From the NCBI RefSeq assembly GCF_040802235.1, contig NC_133164.1:117322302-117386301 (forward strand): DNA of 64,000 nucleotides. Reading direction: 5' to 3'. The notes beneath the pieces were generated by a model. It was not told the origin of the DNA. It saw only the letters and a list, made by a program, of their open reading frames with translations, and did not search any database. This DNA comes from Manis javanica. Taxonomy: Eukaryota > Chordata > Mammalia > Pholidota > Manidae. The translations under genes and the position numbers were made by a program. This document shows positions 1-11,440 of the stretch, one piece after another (within the stretch, counting starts at the first letter, position 1; every line of letters starts with the position of its first letter).

Positions 1-495
1 CTGAGTGACCAGCAACAAGGTGGTCAGCATTCTGCCCAGGCCTTCATCCGTTCAGTAGTGTCCTTTCATTCATCATGGACCAGGCTTTGTGCCAGGACTT
101 CACCTTTATATTATATTTCTATACACATTTAAACATTACTCCAAATCCACACTGTAGAGACACACTAAGTAACACACTAAGGTTCAAAACCTATGTTTGA
201 CTAATTTCAAAACCTATTTTCTTTCTAGAACATCATGCTGCTGCTTCTAATTTCAATTCCTAAGCCTAACATGAACCATCAATCAGAAAGATTAAGGGTG
301 GTTTATTTTAATTTAAGCATATCCTTTAAGTCTTTCCTTCAAACCCCAAATCTAAAAAGTTTATCAGAAAGCCCCCTTTTGAATACAGAGAAATTTCTTC
401 TCCAACTCTGATGTTCAATTTGACTGATTCTGCCATGGCAATTTCTACCCTTTTCTCAGTTTTCCAACATTCACTGATATATAAAACTTATCTTT
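1..495. other. AT-rich DNA without recognised features
   Basis: No open frame of note and no repeat family that I can name. The sequence is AT-rich and looks like ordinary non-coding mammalian DNA upstream of the first L1 insertion. Confidence 0.5.
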
Positions 496-511
496 AAAAA
501 TGACCTGAATA
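496..511. repeat. Left target-site duplication of the first L1
   Basis: AAAAATGACCTGAATA matches 998-1013 with one mismatch (C against T in the middle). It directly precedes the L1-derived sequence, as expected of target-primed reverse transcription. Confidence 0.8.
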
Positions 512-997
512 ATATACACAATGGAATATTATTCAGCCATAAGAAGAGGGCAAATCCTACCATTTGCAACAACATGGATGAAACTAGAGGGTATTATGCT
601 CAGTGAAATAAGCCAGGCGGAGAAAGACAAGTACCAAATGATTTCACTCATCTGTGGAGTATAAGGACAAAGAAAAAACTGAAGGAACAAAACAGCAGCA
701 GAATCACAGAACCCAAGAATGGACTAACAGTTACCAAAGGGAAAGGGACTGGGGAGGGTGGTGGAAAGGAGGGATAAGGGGGAAAGTGGGGCATTATGAT
801 TAACACATATAATGTGTGTGGGGGGGGACATGGGAAAGGCAGTATATACAGAGAAGATAAGTAATGATTCTATAGCATCTTACTATGCTGATGGACAGTG
901 ACTGTGATGGGATATGTGGGGGGGTCTTGATAATAGGGGAGTCTAGTAACCATAACGTTGTTCAAGTAACTGTATATTAATGATATCAAAATTTTTA
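512..997 (+). mobile_element. LINE-1, 5'-truncated (last ORF2 codons plus 3' UTR)
   Basis: About 490 bp of L1. It starts inside the last part of ORF2 (the frame reads [10 protein letters not shown] and then ILPFATTWM), runs to a TAA stop at 662-664 and continues through a 3' UTR with a G-rich stretch at about 740-840. The tail is short and degraded. The same ORF2 end and the same 3' UTR type occur at 61.4-61.9 kb, so both copies belong to one subfamily. The near-perfect 16-bp flanking repeat and the open remaining frame suggest a fairly young insertion. It cannot be active because of its extreme 5' truncation. Confidence 0.92.
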
Positions 998-1013
998 AAA
1001 AATGACTTGAATA
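998..1013. repeat. Right target-site duplication of the first L1
   Basis: AAAAATGACTTGAATA sits directly after the L1 tail and pairs with 496-511. The A run makes the exact junction with the poly(A) tail ambiguous by a few bases. Confidence 0.8.
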
Positions 1014-2610
1014 TGTTAAGACAGATTAAAAAGAACACCTCATTTTATAAATGAAAATGTACATTTATAAATGAAAATTTATAAATGACAATGACATTGT
1101 AAAGGCTAAATGATGTGTGTTTTGGTGACTAAACAAGGAGGCCATCAGACTGGGAGAGGTACGAAAGCAAACCCAAATCTAAGCCAGACTCCGTGCACTC
1201 GAATCCCAGAAAGTGAAACTAAAGAACAACCAGACACAAAGAGTAACTGGGCTTCACATAGAAAGAACTGCTAGAGCTCTAGCCAGTCACATAACACATA
1301 ATGTCCTTGCTTTGATCCAGCATCTTCTCTGTAAACACCTCTACCCTGGCTCGTAGCACTGGAGCCTCCTAACCATCTGTGTTTTGGTGCTGCCCGGTCC
1401 AACTGACATGTGCTCCCATTTTGTGTTTTCTGTATAAGAAAACCCACACTGGTATTATTACAATAGTATTATGAACCTGTATGTGTGTATATTTGTATAT
1501 ACATATATATACATACACAAACACACACACATATATATGACCTTTTTTGCCTACGTAGAAGATCACCCATCACTTAATAAAATATGAATATCCAGGTCTC
1601 CCACAATTCACCTTGATGACCCCTATGCTGATCATTACCCCCTAAATATTTACTGAACCATGGACTTCCCTATACATTTGCTATGGCCAGGGTTTTCTCA
1701 AACTTGAATAACATATACTCATTTTAAAGTTAGGAATTTCTTGAGGGCTTCTGGTTATGATGATTTTTTACTGCTACTTAAATAATTAAAAACATATGCC
1801 TAAATTCATAAGTGATGTACTTTCAAGCTTGTACAATTATGGGGTCAAAACATGTTTACAAATTAAATTTAAAATCATAAACAATGCAGTTCATTTTAGT
1901 TGTGCTAACTTACTGTTTGCGTTTGATGGATGTTTAAGAGTGACATGGCTGCTTGTCAAGGCCTGACTAAGGGCTCCCTCCTATCTCCAGTTTCCTACCA
2001 CCTTTTCCAGGTTAACCCATTGTGAAACCTCCATTTCTGTGATGCAGTGCCATTTTGCCTATGTTTGGTGCACAATGATTATTTGCTTATTACATCCGGC
2101 TTTGTTTCTTCCCTGTAATCCACAATAATTATATTTGTACTACCTGCTGCCAGTGAGATCCTAAATGTAAAAACAAAATCATTCATACTCTTCTTAAAGA
2201 AGCTTCAATCAATATTTCTACTCCGTCTTCTCAGACAGGAAAGGGAACATCTTGTCTGTCACTTCATCCACCATCTCTTCCCAAGTGGCTTACCAGCTAT
2301 GCCTGTGGAGCAGAGAACGGGGATGGAGAACTGGCACACCCAGTGAGAGATGTCCTCTGGGTAATCTTTGCTGATTTATCTCGAGGAGTTTTTAGTGGCT
2401 TTGCATTGCTTATGCTTCTGTTACAAACGTGTGTGCAATGGGCTCGTCACGGCTGATCACCTAAGGGCAGAGAGCCCTCCTTATCAAGCCTCCCGTCCTA
2501 GTCCTGGAAGGAAACAGGTTCTTCTTTTGTTTTGTTCAGTTTTCTTTCTTTTCTGCATAATATGGCATCAGGGTTTTGTAGTAAAAACTGTATATTAATA
2601 AAGCACGCAT
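1014..2610. other. Non-coding DNA without recognised genes
   Basis: No supported gene. It contains a degenerate TA/CA-rich simple repeat at about 1490-1540. The short frames here (for example 2368-2598 on the + strand) lack any recognisable domain and look like chance. Confidence 0.5.
1490..1540. repeat. Degenerate (TA)n/(CA)n microsatellite
   Basis: Alternating purine-pyrimidine sequence mixing ATAT, ACAT and ACAC units, with interruptions that indicate an old array. Confidence 0.75.
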
Positions 2611-2785
2611 TCAACTCTGGGCTCTACTACTTCCTTGCTTTGAAAATTAGTCAGGTGGCCACTTCCCTGAGCAAGTGTTGTATCTTGTAAAAGTTACATT
2701 ATAGATGCTGTAGGAATTAAATGGCATCACATGTGTAAAGTGCGTAATATAATGCCTGGCTGAAAGCAGAGACCTAATGAAGGCT
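2611..2785 (+). mobile_element. MIR SINE fragment
   Basis: The order of landmarks matches the sense strand of MIR: a CTCTACTACTTCC-like core, a region where a diverged 'cctgagc...gtaaaa' is visible, then GGAATTAAATGGCATCACATG, GTAAAGTGCG and AATGCCTGGCTGAAAG. Divergence is high, as usual for this ancient tRNA-derived SINE. Ends are approximate. Confidence 0.6.
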
Positions 2786-3274
2786 AGTCAGCTTCATTAT
2801 GAAAAGGATTAGTCTCTGACCTGACTTTTCCAGTCACTCGTTCCAGGGAACTCCAATTGCTTGGTAGGTACAGTCAGTTCTTGCTACAATACAGTTCTGA
2901 AATATGAAAAGTTCATATGCACTTAGCAAAGAAGAGAATATCAGTCTCCTACATGGAAGGGTTGCCATGCTTCTCTCCATCTTGCCCTCTGGCACAGTGT
3001 GCGTCCATGGGAATGCATATCATACGATTGCCTCCAATGCTTGTGTCTTGTTTGGGTTCCCATATGAGCCTCAATCCTTTCTTTGGCCCCATTCCATCGA
3101 GGTACTTCCAAACTACCATATGTATATAGTCAATACATATATATTCAAGCACAAGACAAAAAACAATGCAGAACTTAGCGTGATGGTTTTCTGTAACTCT
3201 AACCATTGACAGTACCAGAGAAACTTCTTCAGTCTCTGCCCTCTTCCCATGATCCAAGTTCTAACAATATATTG
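2786..3274. other. Non-coding DNA without recognised features
   Basis: Overlapping short frames on both strands at 2904-3257 are shadows of each other with no recognisable product. No repeat family was named here. Confidence 0.4.
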
Positions 3275-3830
3275 CAGTTGTGCTGTCATTAATTTTATAA
3301 AAATGTAATCATATAGTGTGTTACTTTTGTGTTTGGCTCCTTTTTTTCAACAATGTAATTCTGAGTTCCATGAATCCGGAGTTCATTCAGGCCCAAACTG
3401 TACCATATTCCTTTGTACTTTTGTCCTTATTTGCTTTCCACTCCATTGTTAGGGGGCACTCTTGCATACGTCATGGTGACTATCTGTAAGCATTTCCCTT
3501 GGGGAACTACTCAGCAGTGGTGCTGGTCACGGGTGATGACTTTGTCAAACTTTAGTAGATACTGCCAAGTAAGTTTCCTAAAGCATTATACTCCACCAGC
3601 CGTGTATATGAGATCCAATTGCTCAAGATCTTTGTTGAGAGCTCATACTTTGTCATTTCATTTTAGTTAAGATCATGTTATTTTAATATACATTTCCCTT
3701 GTGACTAATGAAGTTGAGCAGTTTGATGTTTATGTATTGGCTATTTACATACCCTCTTTTGTGATGCAGCTTTTCAAGTTCTTTGCCTACTTTTCTGAGT
3801 CATCCACAGAGTAATGGCAAGGCAAGAGTT
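3275..3830 (-). mobile_element. Ancient L1 (L1M-type) fragment, antisense
   Basis: Read on the + strand this is the complement of an L1 3' region. Landmarks include the segment related to 'aatcatatagtgtgtta...tttggctcc', then 'ccagccgtgtatatgagatccaattgctc', then 'catttcccttgtgactaatgaagttgag' and 'ttcttttgtgatgcagc'-like sequence. The same 3' segment recurs at about 38270 and 62580. It is strongly diverged and has no open frame. Confidence 0.72.
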
Positions 3831-4780
3831 TATCCATATTTTGGATATGAATATTTAGTCAGATATTCATTAGAATTCCTTTGCTTATTAGATGCCACTC
3901 TTTCACTCATATTTTTGAAGTAGTATCATAGTGGACTGCTTGCAAAGGTGGCTCGGACCTGAATGGTCTGTTGCAATCTCACTTTTTTCTCATAAGTCCA
4001 GCTCTTTTCACATATACATTCACAGAATGAGAGGCTGACAATAATGTCTGTACCACAATATACATGGATTTGCAAAAAAGGAATTTGCAAGAGAAACTGG
4101 TCATTGGTAATGTGTCGGCACACTGGCTTATAGACGATCTGTGAAGCCACAATGGGTCCTGGTTGGCAAATTTCCTTTCCAGCAGAGCAATAATTTGAGT
4201 CTGTGTATGTATTACCATGTATACATTAAAATGATACACATTATGATACACATTAAAATGATACACCTTTAAATTATGTGCATAGGATATGTTATGATCT
4301 ACACATAAAAATGATACCACAGGTATTTCACAAGCATGTTGATTAATAATTGACATTTCTGTATGTTGGTGTTCTATAAAAATAATAGAACACCATATAA
4401 TATAGTCATCTCTTTGCATTGCATTATAGCAACTTCCTAAGATATTTGTTTCCACGACTCTATAATTAAATAAATAAGTAAATAAATGTTTTGTCCCAGA
4501 CTTCTGATAGAAAATGTAAGAAACTGAAAATAAATTTAGCATAGAGAAAAACTAACAAGGTGTTCATGAAAAGTTATTAAATAAAAAGTGATTTATAGTT
4601 GTGCTGTGTTAATTTTAGAATTACGAAGGAACAAAATAATAAAAAGACCCAGGCATGGAACTTAGAGGGAGATCAATTCAATGAAAAGATGGCAAAACAT
4701 CTTGGAGTCACAGTTGCCCAGGGTGGGTGGACAGTGAAAGGGATATTGGGAAAGAGGGCAGTGAGTGATTAAGGCCTATA
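3831..4780. other. Non-coding DNA with a long chance frame on the minus strand
   Basis: A 187-codon frame on the minus strand (3979-4542) is the longest non-L1 frame in this part. It has low-complexity His/Tyr/Asn-rich content, a repeat-derived YHFNVYHNVYHFNVY segment produced by the small tandem repeat at 4223-4266, no recognisable domain and no start context of note. I read it as chance. Confidence 0.5.
4223..4266. repeat. Small tandem duplication, 27-bp period
   Basis: ACATTAAAATGATACAC occurs at 4223-4239 and again at 4250-4266, identical, with a shorter partial copy between them. Confidence 0.85.
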
Positions 4781-4820
4781 AGAATAAGCTGATGGAAAAA
4801 AAAAAAAGAATAAGCTGATG
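4781..4820 (+). repeat. Poly(A) run flanked by a perfect 14-bp direct repeat
   Basis: AGAATAAGCTGATG at 4781-4794 is repeated at 4807-4820, separated by G and about 11-12 A. This is the geometry of a target-site duplication around a tail-only insertion, though slippage or a simple duplication is also possible. Confidence 0.8.
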
Positions 4821-6164
4821 ATATATACAACTAGGCATGACATGCCAGAGATAGATCTGGCATTTGACAGTGTTTGGTCTAATATTAATGCATTTTAGTT
4901 TCTCTCCAGCATTGGAATTGTGTGATTCAGTAGCAACAACAAAAATCCTTCATTTTGGTAGATCTATATTATCAGAATAATTATGTGTCAAATGCTTTTC
5001 TAAAAGGCAAACCTTATTTAGCTGCTACCTTACATGTAATATGGGTGTGATATGGTTCTGGTATAATTATCCCTGATACAAAAAGTCAAGAAGCGTTAGT
5101 GAAGACAAATAAGGGCAATAACAGATCTCATGAGATGCTGGATACAGTTATAAATTAACATCGCTGTAAAGGTATTTAAGGCTATACGTCTTAAACTAAT
5201 AATTTATTTTTCCTATTTATGTATTGAGGTAAACTTACTAGACTATCATCTGTACACTGATTCAGAGAATCTCTTTCATATCTGCAATTTTCTTGAATTC
5301 ATGTCTGCCATTCTGAGAATTGTGCTTTTTCCTGACAGTTTCATTTGTCTAACTTATACAGTATAACTTTAAACCTATTTATATCAAAATGTCCTAGAAT
5401 TTAAAAATTTGAAAATCATTCATTAAAAAGTATTAATTGTATCATACATTGTAATTAGAAATGTATTAAGAAGTTGAATGATGAAATTTGAAAGTAGATG
5501 ATAATAATAATCAAAGTTAAAATAGCTATTCTTTTTTCAAAAGTTGTATCTAGTTTGTATCTAGTGATGCTAAAGAAGATTCCATGCTTTATGCAAACAC
5601 ACATGTGTATACACACACACATACACCATTTTGGAAATATTTTGGCATGTATAATAGCACATTCAGGGCTAGCAAAATAAGCATACAAGACATTAATTAA
5701 GATATTATTTTGGAAGACAAAATATAAGTGCATTTTTCAGATTTATATAACATATTCATAAGCACAGACATGCCTGTGAATATATTAAATGTTTTCCCAG
5801 AAAATGACCTTCTCTTTTCTCTCCCAGTTTCACAGTGTTGTTGTGACACGTGGCATTCATTGCAGACACCATTGTGCTACTATGTTGAGATCATACAAAT
5901 TATTAAACCTGCAAGGAGCACATAGAGCTAATATTTCTGAGAGAGCAGAGAGGTCTTTTATCTTTTATATATTTCTAACAACATATTAATGATTTATTAT
6001 AAAGTTTCTGTTACAAATAATAACTCCCAGAATTTAGAAGGGCAGAGGAAAACATCAACTCATGAAAAAACACATTCTAAAACAGAAATACCTTCATGGA
6101 CATGCTGTGGGAATATATCTTATTTTCCTGTATCTCCATGGCTTTTTAATATTATCTAATTGTG
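4821..6164. other. AT-rich DNA without recognised genes
   Basis: Only short frames. A CA-rich stretch at about 5596-5625 is a minor simple repeat. No repeat family named. Confidence 0.45.
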
Positions 6165-6323
6165 GCATATCTGTACTCCAGAAAGCTTATATTTGCTTTT
6201 TTTTGGTATTAGATTATAAGTTTTTCAAGATGAGAAACAAAATATTAAGTTTTGAAAGTCTACACAGTGTTGGAAAGATTCTCTTGTGTATAATAGTTGC
6301 TCAATAAATATTAATTGAATTGC
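6165..6323 (+). mobile_element. L2 LINE 3'-end fragment
   Basis: The sequence follows the L2 3' end: TTAGATTATAAGTTTTTCAAG, then CACAGTG, then TAGTTGCTCAATAAATATTA followed by TTGAATTG. The last motif is the typical L2 terminus. Heavily diverged, no coding capacity. Confidence 0.65.
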
Positions 6324-8229
6324 ATTTTAGCATGCTTTTTATGCATCTAAGAATGTATAAAGTAGTTTATTAAAATTTTTATTTTTCTTTGCATTTTAGA
6401 CTGGCTATACACATTAGGAAGACTAAAAACATCCTTAATAAACTAATTTTTAATATAATTCTGTAGCCCCAGAGAATCTTTTAATAAAGAGATTAAAGTG
6501 TTGAATTTTTATGCTGTGCCCTCAAGGGGACAATATCTGACCCTTGTGACTAATTGAGAGCAGCATTTTATTGCAGTACACTAGACACTAGATGCTAATT
6601 ACACCAGTTAGAACATTTTCTTTGCATTATCCATTCATGAGGAAGTCAAATACACAGGGGGCAGAATTTAAAATAACCTTCAAAGAAAAAAGAAAAGTGG
6701 ATAAAATATTTAAGTGGAAACATATATTAGAAGTTAAGAATCTTCACTTAATGTTTTTTTATCCATTTAGAGTTACAGCACTATCAATTTCCCCCTCTGA
6801 CTTGTATTTTACTATAGAAACATAGAAATATGTGCATTTTTATATATATAGTACACATAGGCACTTGAAATCTTCACAGCTGTAGTAATTTACTTACACA
6901 AATCCTATAAAATGAAGTAGAGTATTATTTTGCATCTCTAGAATATTTATTTTCACTGTGAACAATTACAGTTGTGACAATTTTGCATCCACATATTGTG
7001 TCAATTTATGAAATGTGTTTCAGTTTTAGGAGGTCATTTTATAGTGTCCATGAAAATTAGAATAGTCTCAAGTTAACAGACCTGAACGAATAGACCATGT
7101 CAGTTAAAAATCAGGATAAACCTTAACATAAACGTCACATATAATGTCTCCTGCTTGTAAAGGAGAGCTATGCTGATCGTTCACTTCTTTGCCTTTTAAA
7201 TCAGTTGTTGACATAGCTGATAAGCCAACATAGAGAGAAAGAGCTTCCAGCAAGAGAGAGATTTTTCCCATAGCTGCCCAACACACAGAAATGAAAAATG
7301 GCCTCTGAGATGCCCACAGCATTTAGCTCTGTAGGTCAATTAGAACCTCCTCAAGGGTTAAGACAAGTTATTTCATATTTCACTCACTTAGTAATATTTA
7401 TTACTTGGGGAAACATTTAATAAACCAGAAGAAGCCTTTTCATTTTATTTTAGTTTTGTTTAAATTTATTTTAAATGGTGGAAGAATATAACAAAGCAGA
7501 AGGAATAAGAGTCTGATAAGAGTCTATTACTGAGATTTGTTTCCCAAAATGTAATGTTCTAGGGGGGATGGAGAGACATCAGCAGAATATCCGAGAACAG
7601 CAATTTCTACTCACTTTCCAGATCAGAGAGAAAAATTAAGGTTCCCTGATCCTCTGGAGGAGAGAGAAGAGAGGTGGAGAAGACAGTCTGATCATGGAGA
7701 CGCGGCCGGGAGCTCGGCCCGTAATGTCTCTGATCTCTGAATCCAGTCTACACCCGTCAAAACCAGATGCAAGTGTAGGTTCAGATGGTCCCTTAGCAAC
7801 AAGACACTTGGGAGCAAAGAGCATTATGGCCAAGTGTGAAGTGCTTTTTATGATCAGAGATAGAGTCATGCTTCGGCTTGGAAACAAAATAACAAATGAT
7901 TTGGATTCTCCAAGTCTGGTATAGAATGAGCAGAGAAAGTAGCCCTAGGGAAGGATCCAGATGTTCAACCCCGATGCACCTTTTGAGCCTGTTTTTGTGG
8001 ATCACTGACCAAAAAAGACTAGGTTTTCCAGATCATAGTGGATGTTTGAGAAAAAATTATAAGAGTTTCTCCCCATCATGCTTTGGTGTTATGCATCCCT
8101 TCCAGAGCGAAAATGAGACCCTAGGAAAAGTTGGTAGGATATTTGGGTAACAAGGAACTGGTATTTAGGTTCCATAAGTGATTTTGAAAAAGGAAAGAAT
8201 TGAACTGAAATGAAAGAAAATAGAGGAAA
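6324..8229. other. Non-coding DNA without recognised genes
   Basis: A weak MIR-like antisense signal may exist at about 6880-6950 (AATCCTATAAAATGAAGTAG followed by ATTTTGCATCTC), but I do not call it. The frames at 7636-8150 overlap on both strands and show no domain. Confidence 0.4.
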
Positions 8230-8800
8230 GACCCATTCTTACCTGCCTAAATGGCAGACCGAGAGCGCTGTCTGTAAGGCTCTGTACTAGACACGAGGGA
8301 GGCAGGGGCAAAACAAGACACAGCCGCCATCCTCACCGTTCACAGGCAGCTAGGGAGCTCAGTATTCAGTCATGAGTTTTTACCACATATGAAGATAAAA
8401 GCTCAGTGTGTTGTGACACAGTGTAACAGGAAGACTTGATTTGTTTCTTGGTTTTGTACTCGGGACCAGGGAAAACCTCTTTGAAAATTTTACAGTTGAC
8501 TGAGAGATGAAGAATGCATAAAAGTCACTCAGATAAAACAAGGGGAAAAGTGTTCTAAGAGAGGGGAACACGTATACAGACACGTCAAGTCCTGATGTGG
8601 GAAACAGCTTTATTCCTGCGAGGCACTGGGTGAAGGCCTCTGTGGAGGGAGAAAGGCGTGGCCGGGTCAGAGAACAGAGCCGGTCAGCAGGGAGGCGCCA
8701 GAGCCCGCTGGGCCTCATGGGCCACGCTGTGAATTGTCTTCATGGTCCGAAGAGCCAAGGGTTGCCTTTGAAATGTTCTGATCTGGAGACAACATCAGAT
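8230..8800 (-). mobile_element. L2 LINE fragment, antisense
   Basis: On the + strand this reads as the complement of an L2 3' region: a diverged 'tgtactagacacgagggaggcaggg' start, then 'gttctaagagaggggaac', 'gaggcactgggtgaaggcctctg', 'ggccgggtcagag' and 'cctcatgggccacgctgtgaattg'. The order agrees with 28665-29430, which derives from the same family. The 112-codon minus-strand frame inside it is not a gene. Confidence 0.55.
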
Positions 8801-10376
8801 ATGTGGTTGATGAAGAACACCATGATTCATGTGTATAATAAGATGCATTTAGCAGCATGAAAAATGAAATGAGAGTTTTCTAAGAATCAACTTATTAAGC
8901 TGTTTCATAGAAGTGTTATTTTTTTATGTACCACTTCCAGATAGGAAAATTATCTTCCCATATCAACCACCTTAATGTCTCATCGTTCAACAATGCCAGG
9001 GTCCAAGAGGTATCATGAGGGTGAACCCTGATTATTCAGAGAAGATGCCCTCTGATGGCCTCTTCCTTCCATGAAGAGAAAATAAGCTTCCCTTAGCCTC
9101 ACTGTGAACGAGCTTTTTAATATTCCAAAGTTTCTCTTAGCTAGACCAGACTGAAAGCATACATAATTATTTGAATCACCTTAAATGATTTTTTTTTTGT
9201 TTGGCTATGAAACTAAAATTCATTCATTTCCAATAAACTTATTGTGACATTTAATCATCTGGTATTTTTTCGTGAAGGTTTAAACACTTAAACATCTGTT
9301 ATTATCAAACAGATTGAAGATAACTGCTCTTTTTGAGTAATACCAAACAATGTTAGAGTCAAAACAAAGGAACACATCAATCTTTTACAAAAGCATCTTA
9401 ATGCTAATATTTCTTATTTTAATTGCTTTCCTCTCAAACTGTAGGCAATCTCAAATTATCTTTTATTAGACTTTTTAATCTTTAAACTTTGATCATTTTG
9501 ATCCATAATAATCCATTTAGATTGAAAATTATCTTGTCTGATTTACTTAATTTAAAAAATGCTATGTATATCATTTGCTGTATTTTATTTGATAATCATA
9601 ATTTGACCATGATTGGTTTGTGATGAATGACATTTATATCATTAGAATTAAAATAACTATATATTGTCAATATAATTCTGATATACCATAAATATAGTTA
9701 AACTTTCTGGAATAAAGGAAGTCTGTTTTCCATAGCTTTTTAACTAATTAACATCCAACTTTTTTGAAGAACTCTTTGTCCATATTAAGAACAGAAACTT
9801 GTGTAAACTCAAATACTTATTTTTCTAACTAATAATCAGTTGTCTTCACATGCCTTTACTACCAAATACAACAGATAGAAACATATATGGATAGAGGAAA
9901 GGATGAGAAAGTAAAAAATAGGAAACGTCCACAGAAAACAGGTGTATTAGTGACATGTCTATGGTAACCACCCAGTATATCCTCTAATCACAGTATATCC
10001 ACAGATCACAATTTGTGATTCCTATTTATGGAATTAGACATTCATGTTCCTTGCACGATGCTGATACATCACCCTCCTTCCATATAATCAGTCTCAGGAA
10101 ACAAGGGGAGAAAACACAAAGATAGAGAGAAAATAGTTTGCAACTCTCAGGAAACTAAGACTGATGTGAACTCGTATGTTGATGTGAATTCTGCTTTTCT
10201 CTAGCCTTTGCCAGAGCCAACCTGATCAAAGTATTATGGTGAGAGTTCCTTGTAGTAAATCTGGGAAGCAGTGGCAAACACCCAATAGGACAGATAGAAG
10301 GAAAACAAGAAGGGCCCTAGTCACTTTCCACCTGTTTCTCCAAGTCCCAAGAATGGCAGATTATAATACAGGGACC
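8801..10376. other. AT-rich DNA without recognised features
   Basis: Very AT-rich between about 9160 and 9900. No frame, repeat family or RNA gene was recognised. Confidence 0.45.
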
Positions 10377-10485
10377 CTAGATCATGACTATAGAGTAGAA
10401 TCACCTGGGGGAGTCCTTATAAATTCCAATGTCCAAGGCACACCCTCAACCAACTATATAAGAATCTCTGATTATTGGATTTTCT
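10377..10485 (+). mobile_element. MER5-like hAT-Charlie DNA transposon fragment
   Basis: GAGTAGAATCACCTGGGGGA, followed by CACACCCTCAACCAA and AGAATCTCTG, follows the order of the MER5 consensus. The terminal inverted repeats are not preserved well enough to call. Non-autonomous fossil. Confidence 0.65.
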
Positions 10486-10589
10486 TGTCTTATTGCACTT
10501 GCTAGGATCTCCAATACCAAATTACCAACACAAATGAAAGTTGATTTTAGAGGGAAGACTTTCACACCTCATCTTTAAGGATGACTTTT

Positions 10590-11265
10590 GCTATACATTA
10601 ATTTTGTAGACACCATTTGTTAAATAATCAAATATTTATCAAGAGCAAACATTTAATTCTATCAAATGCCTTTTTTGCATCTATTGAAATGCTCAAAAAT
10701 GTTCTATTATGTCAATTTAGTGAATTTTATTTATTTTCAAATGTCATACTAATTTTGTATTTTTGTAACACAAATTAACCATCAAGTTTTATCCATTTAA
10801 TGTGTTGATTGGCTAGATAAGCCAGTATTTCATTAGGATTTTTTCAGTGTTACTTATTAGTTCATTAGCTTACGTTTTTAATGTAAAGTCTTGTCATGGC
10901 TTTGTTACCAACATCAAGTTAGCATAACATAAAATGAATTAACAGTTATTCCACTTTCCCTTTTCTCTGAAAGAATTGTATGTAACATAGACATCAAGTC
11001 CTACTTAAATGTTTGACAAAAATTAGCAACATTTACATGAAGATGACTTTCTGGGAAGATTTTAAATTACAGATTTATTTTGTTTAATAATTTTATGAAT
11101 ATTCAGATATTCTTTTGGGAAGAGTTTCGTGGCTTGTGTCTTTCTACCAACTTGGCTGCTTCTTCTAAATTTTAAATTTATTGGCATAGTTATTTTTATT
11201 TTACATTTTATGAGATTTCAAGGGCTAACCTGCTCTCTGTTTTCTGTTGCTCCAAACAACAAAAA
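10590..11265 (-). mobile_element. Ancient L1 ORF2 fragment, antisense
   Basis: The + strand carries the complement of L1 reverse-transcriptase sequence: 'tcaaatgccttttttgcatc' followed by 'tattgaaatg', then 'tgttgattggctagataagccagtatttc', 'cataaaatgaatta' and 'ggaagagtttcgtgg'. No open frame survives. Ends are approximate. Confidence 0.7.
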
Positions 11266-11267
11266 AG

Positions 11268-11440
11268 GTTATTGAGCTATAAATTACATACAAAAAATGT
11301 GCACATATTTAGTATATATATTTTGATGAGTTTGGACAGATTCACAAACCCATGTTACCATCACCACAATCAAAGAACTAAACCTTGATACCATCACCTC
11401 TAAAAATTCCTTGGGTTCTTTTGTGTGTGTATATGTTTGT
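11268..11440 (-). mobile_element. L1M 3'-end fragment, antisense
   Basis: AAAAAAGGTTATTGAGCTAT followed by AAATTACATAC marks the complement of an L1M 3' terminus (sense end: ...CTCAATAA, poly(A)). It continues with GTTACCATCACCACAATCAA and a CATCACC motif, as in L1M 3' UTRs. It abuts the ORF2 piece to its left in an order that a single intact L1 would not give, so the two are separate insertions or rearranged. Confidence 0.68.

Noticed and set aside
3979-4542. 187-codon minus-strand frame
   Set aside because: Longest non-L1 frame nearby, but low-complexity, partly created by a small tandem repeat, with no domain and set in AT-rich DNA. Best explained as chance.
6880-6950. Possible MIR antisense piece
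   Set aside because: Only the AATCCTATAAAATGAAGTAG region resembles MIR and the rest does not follow the consensus order.
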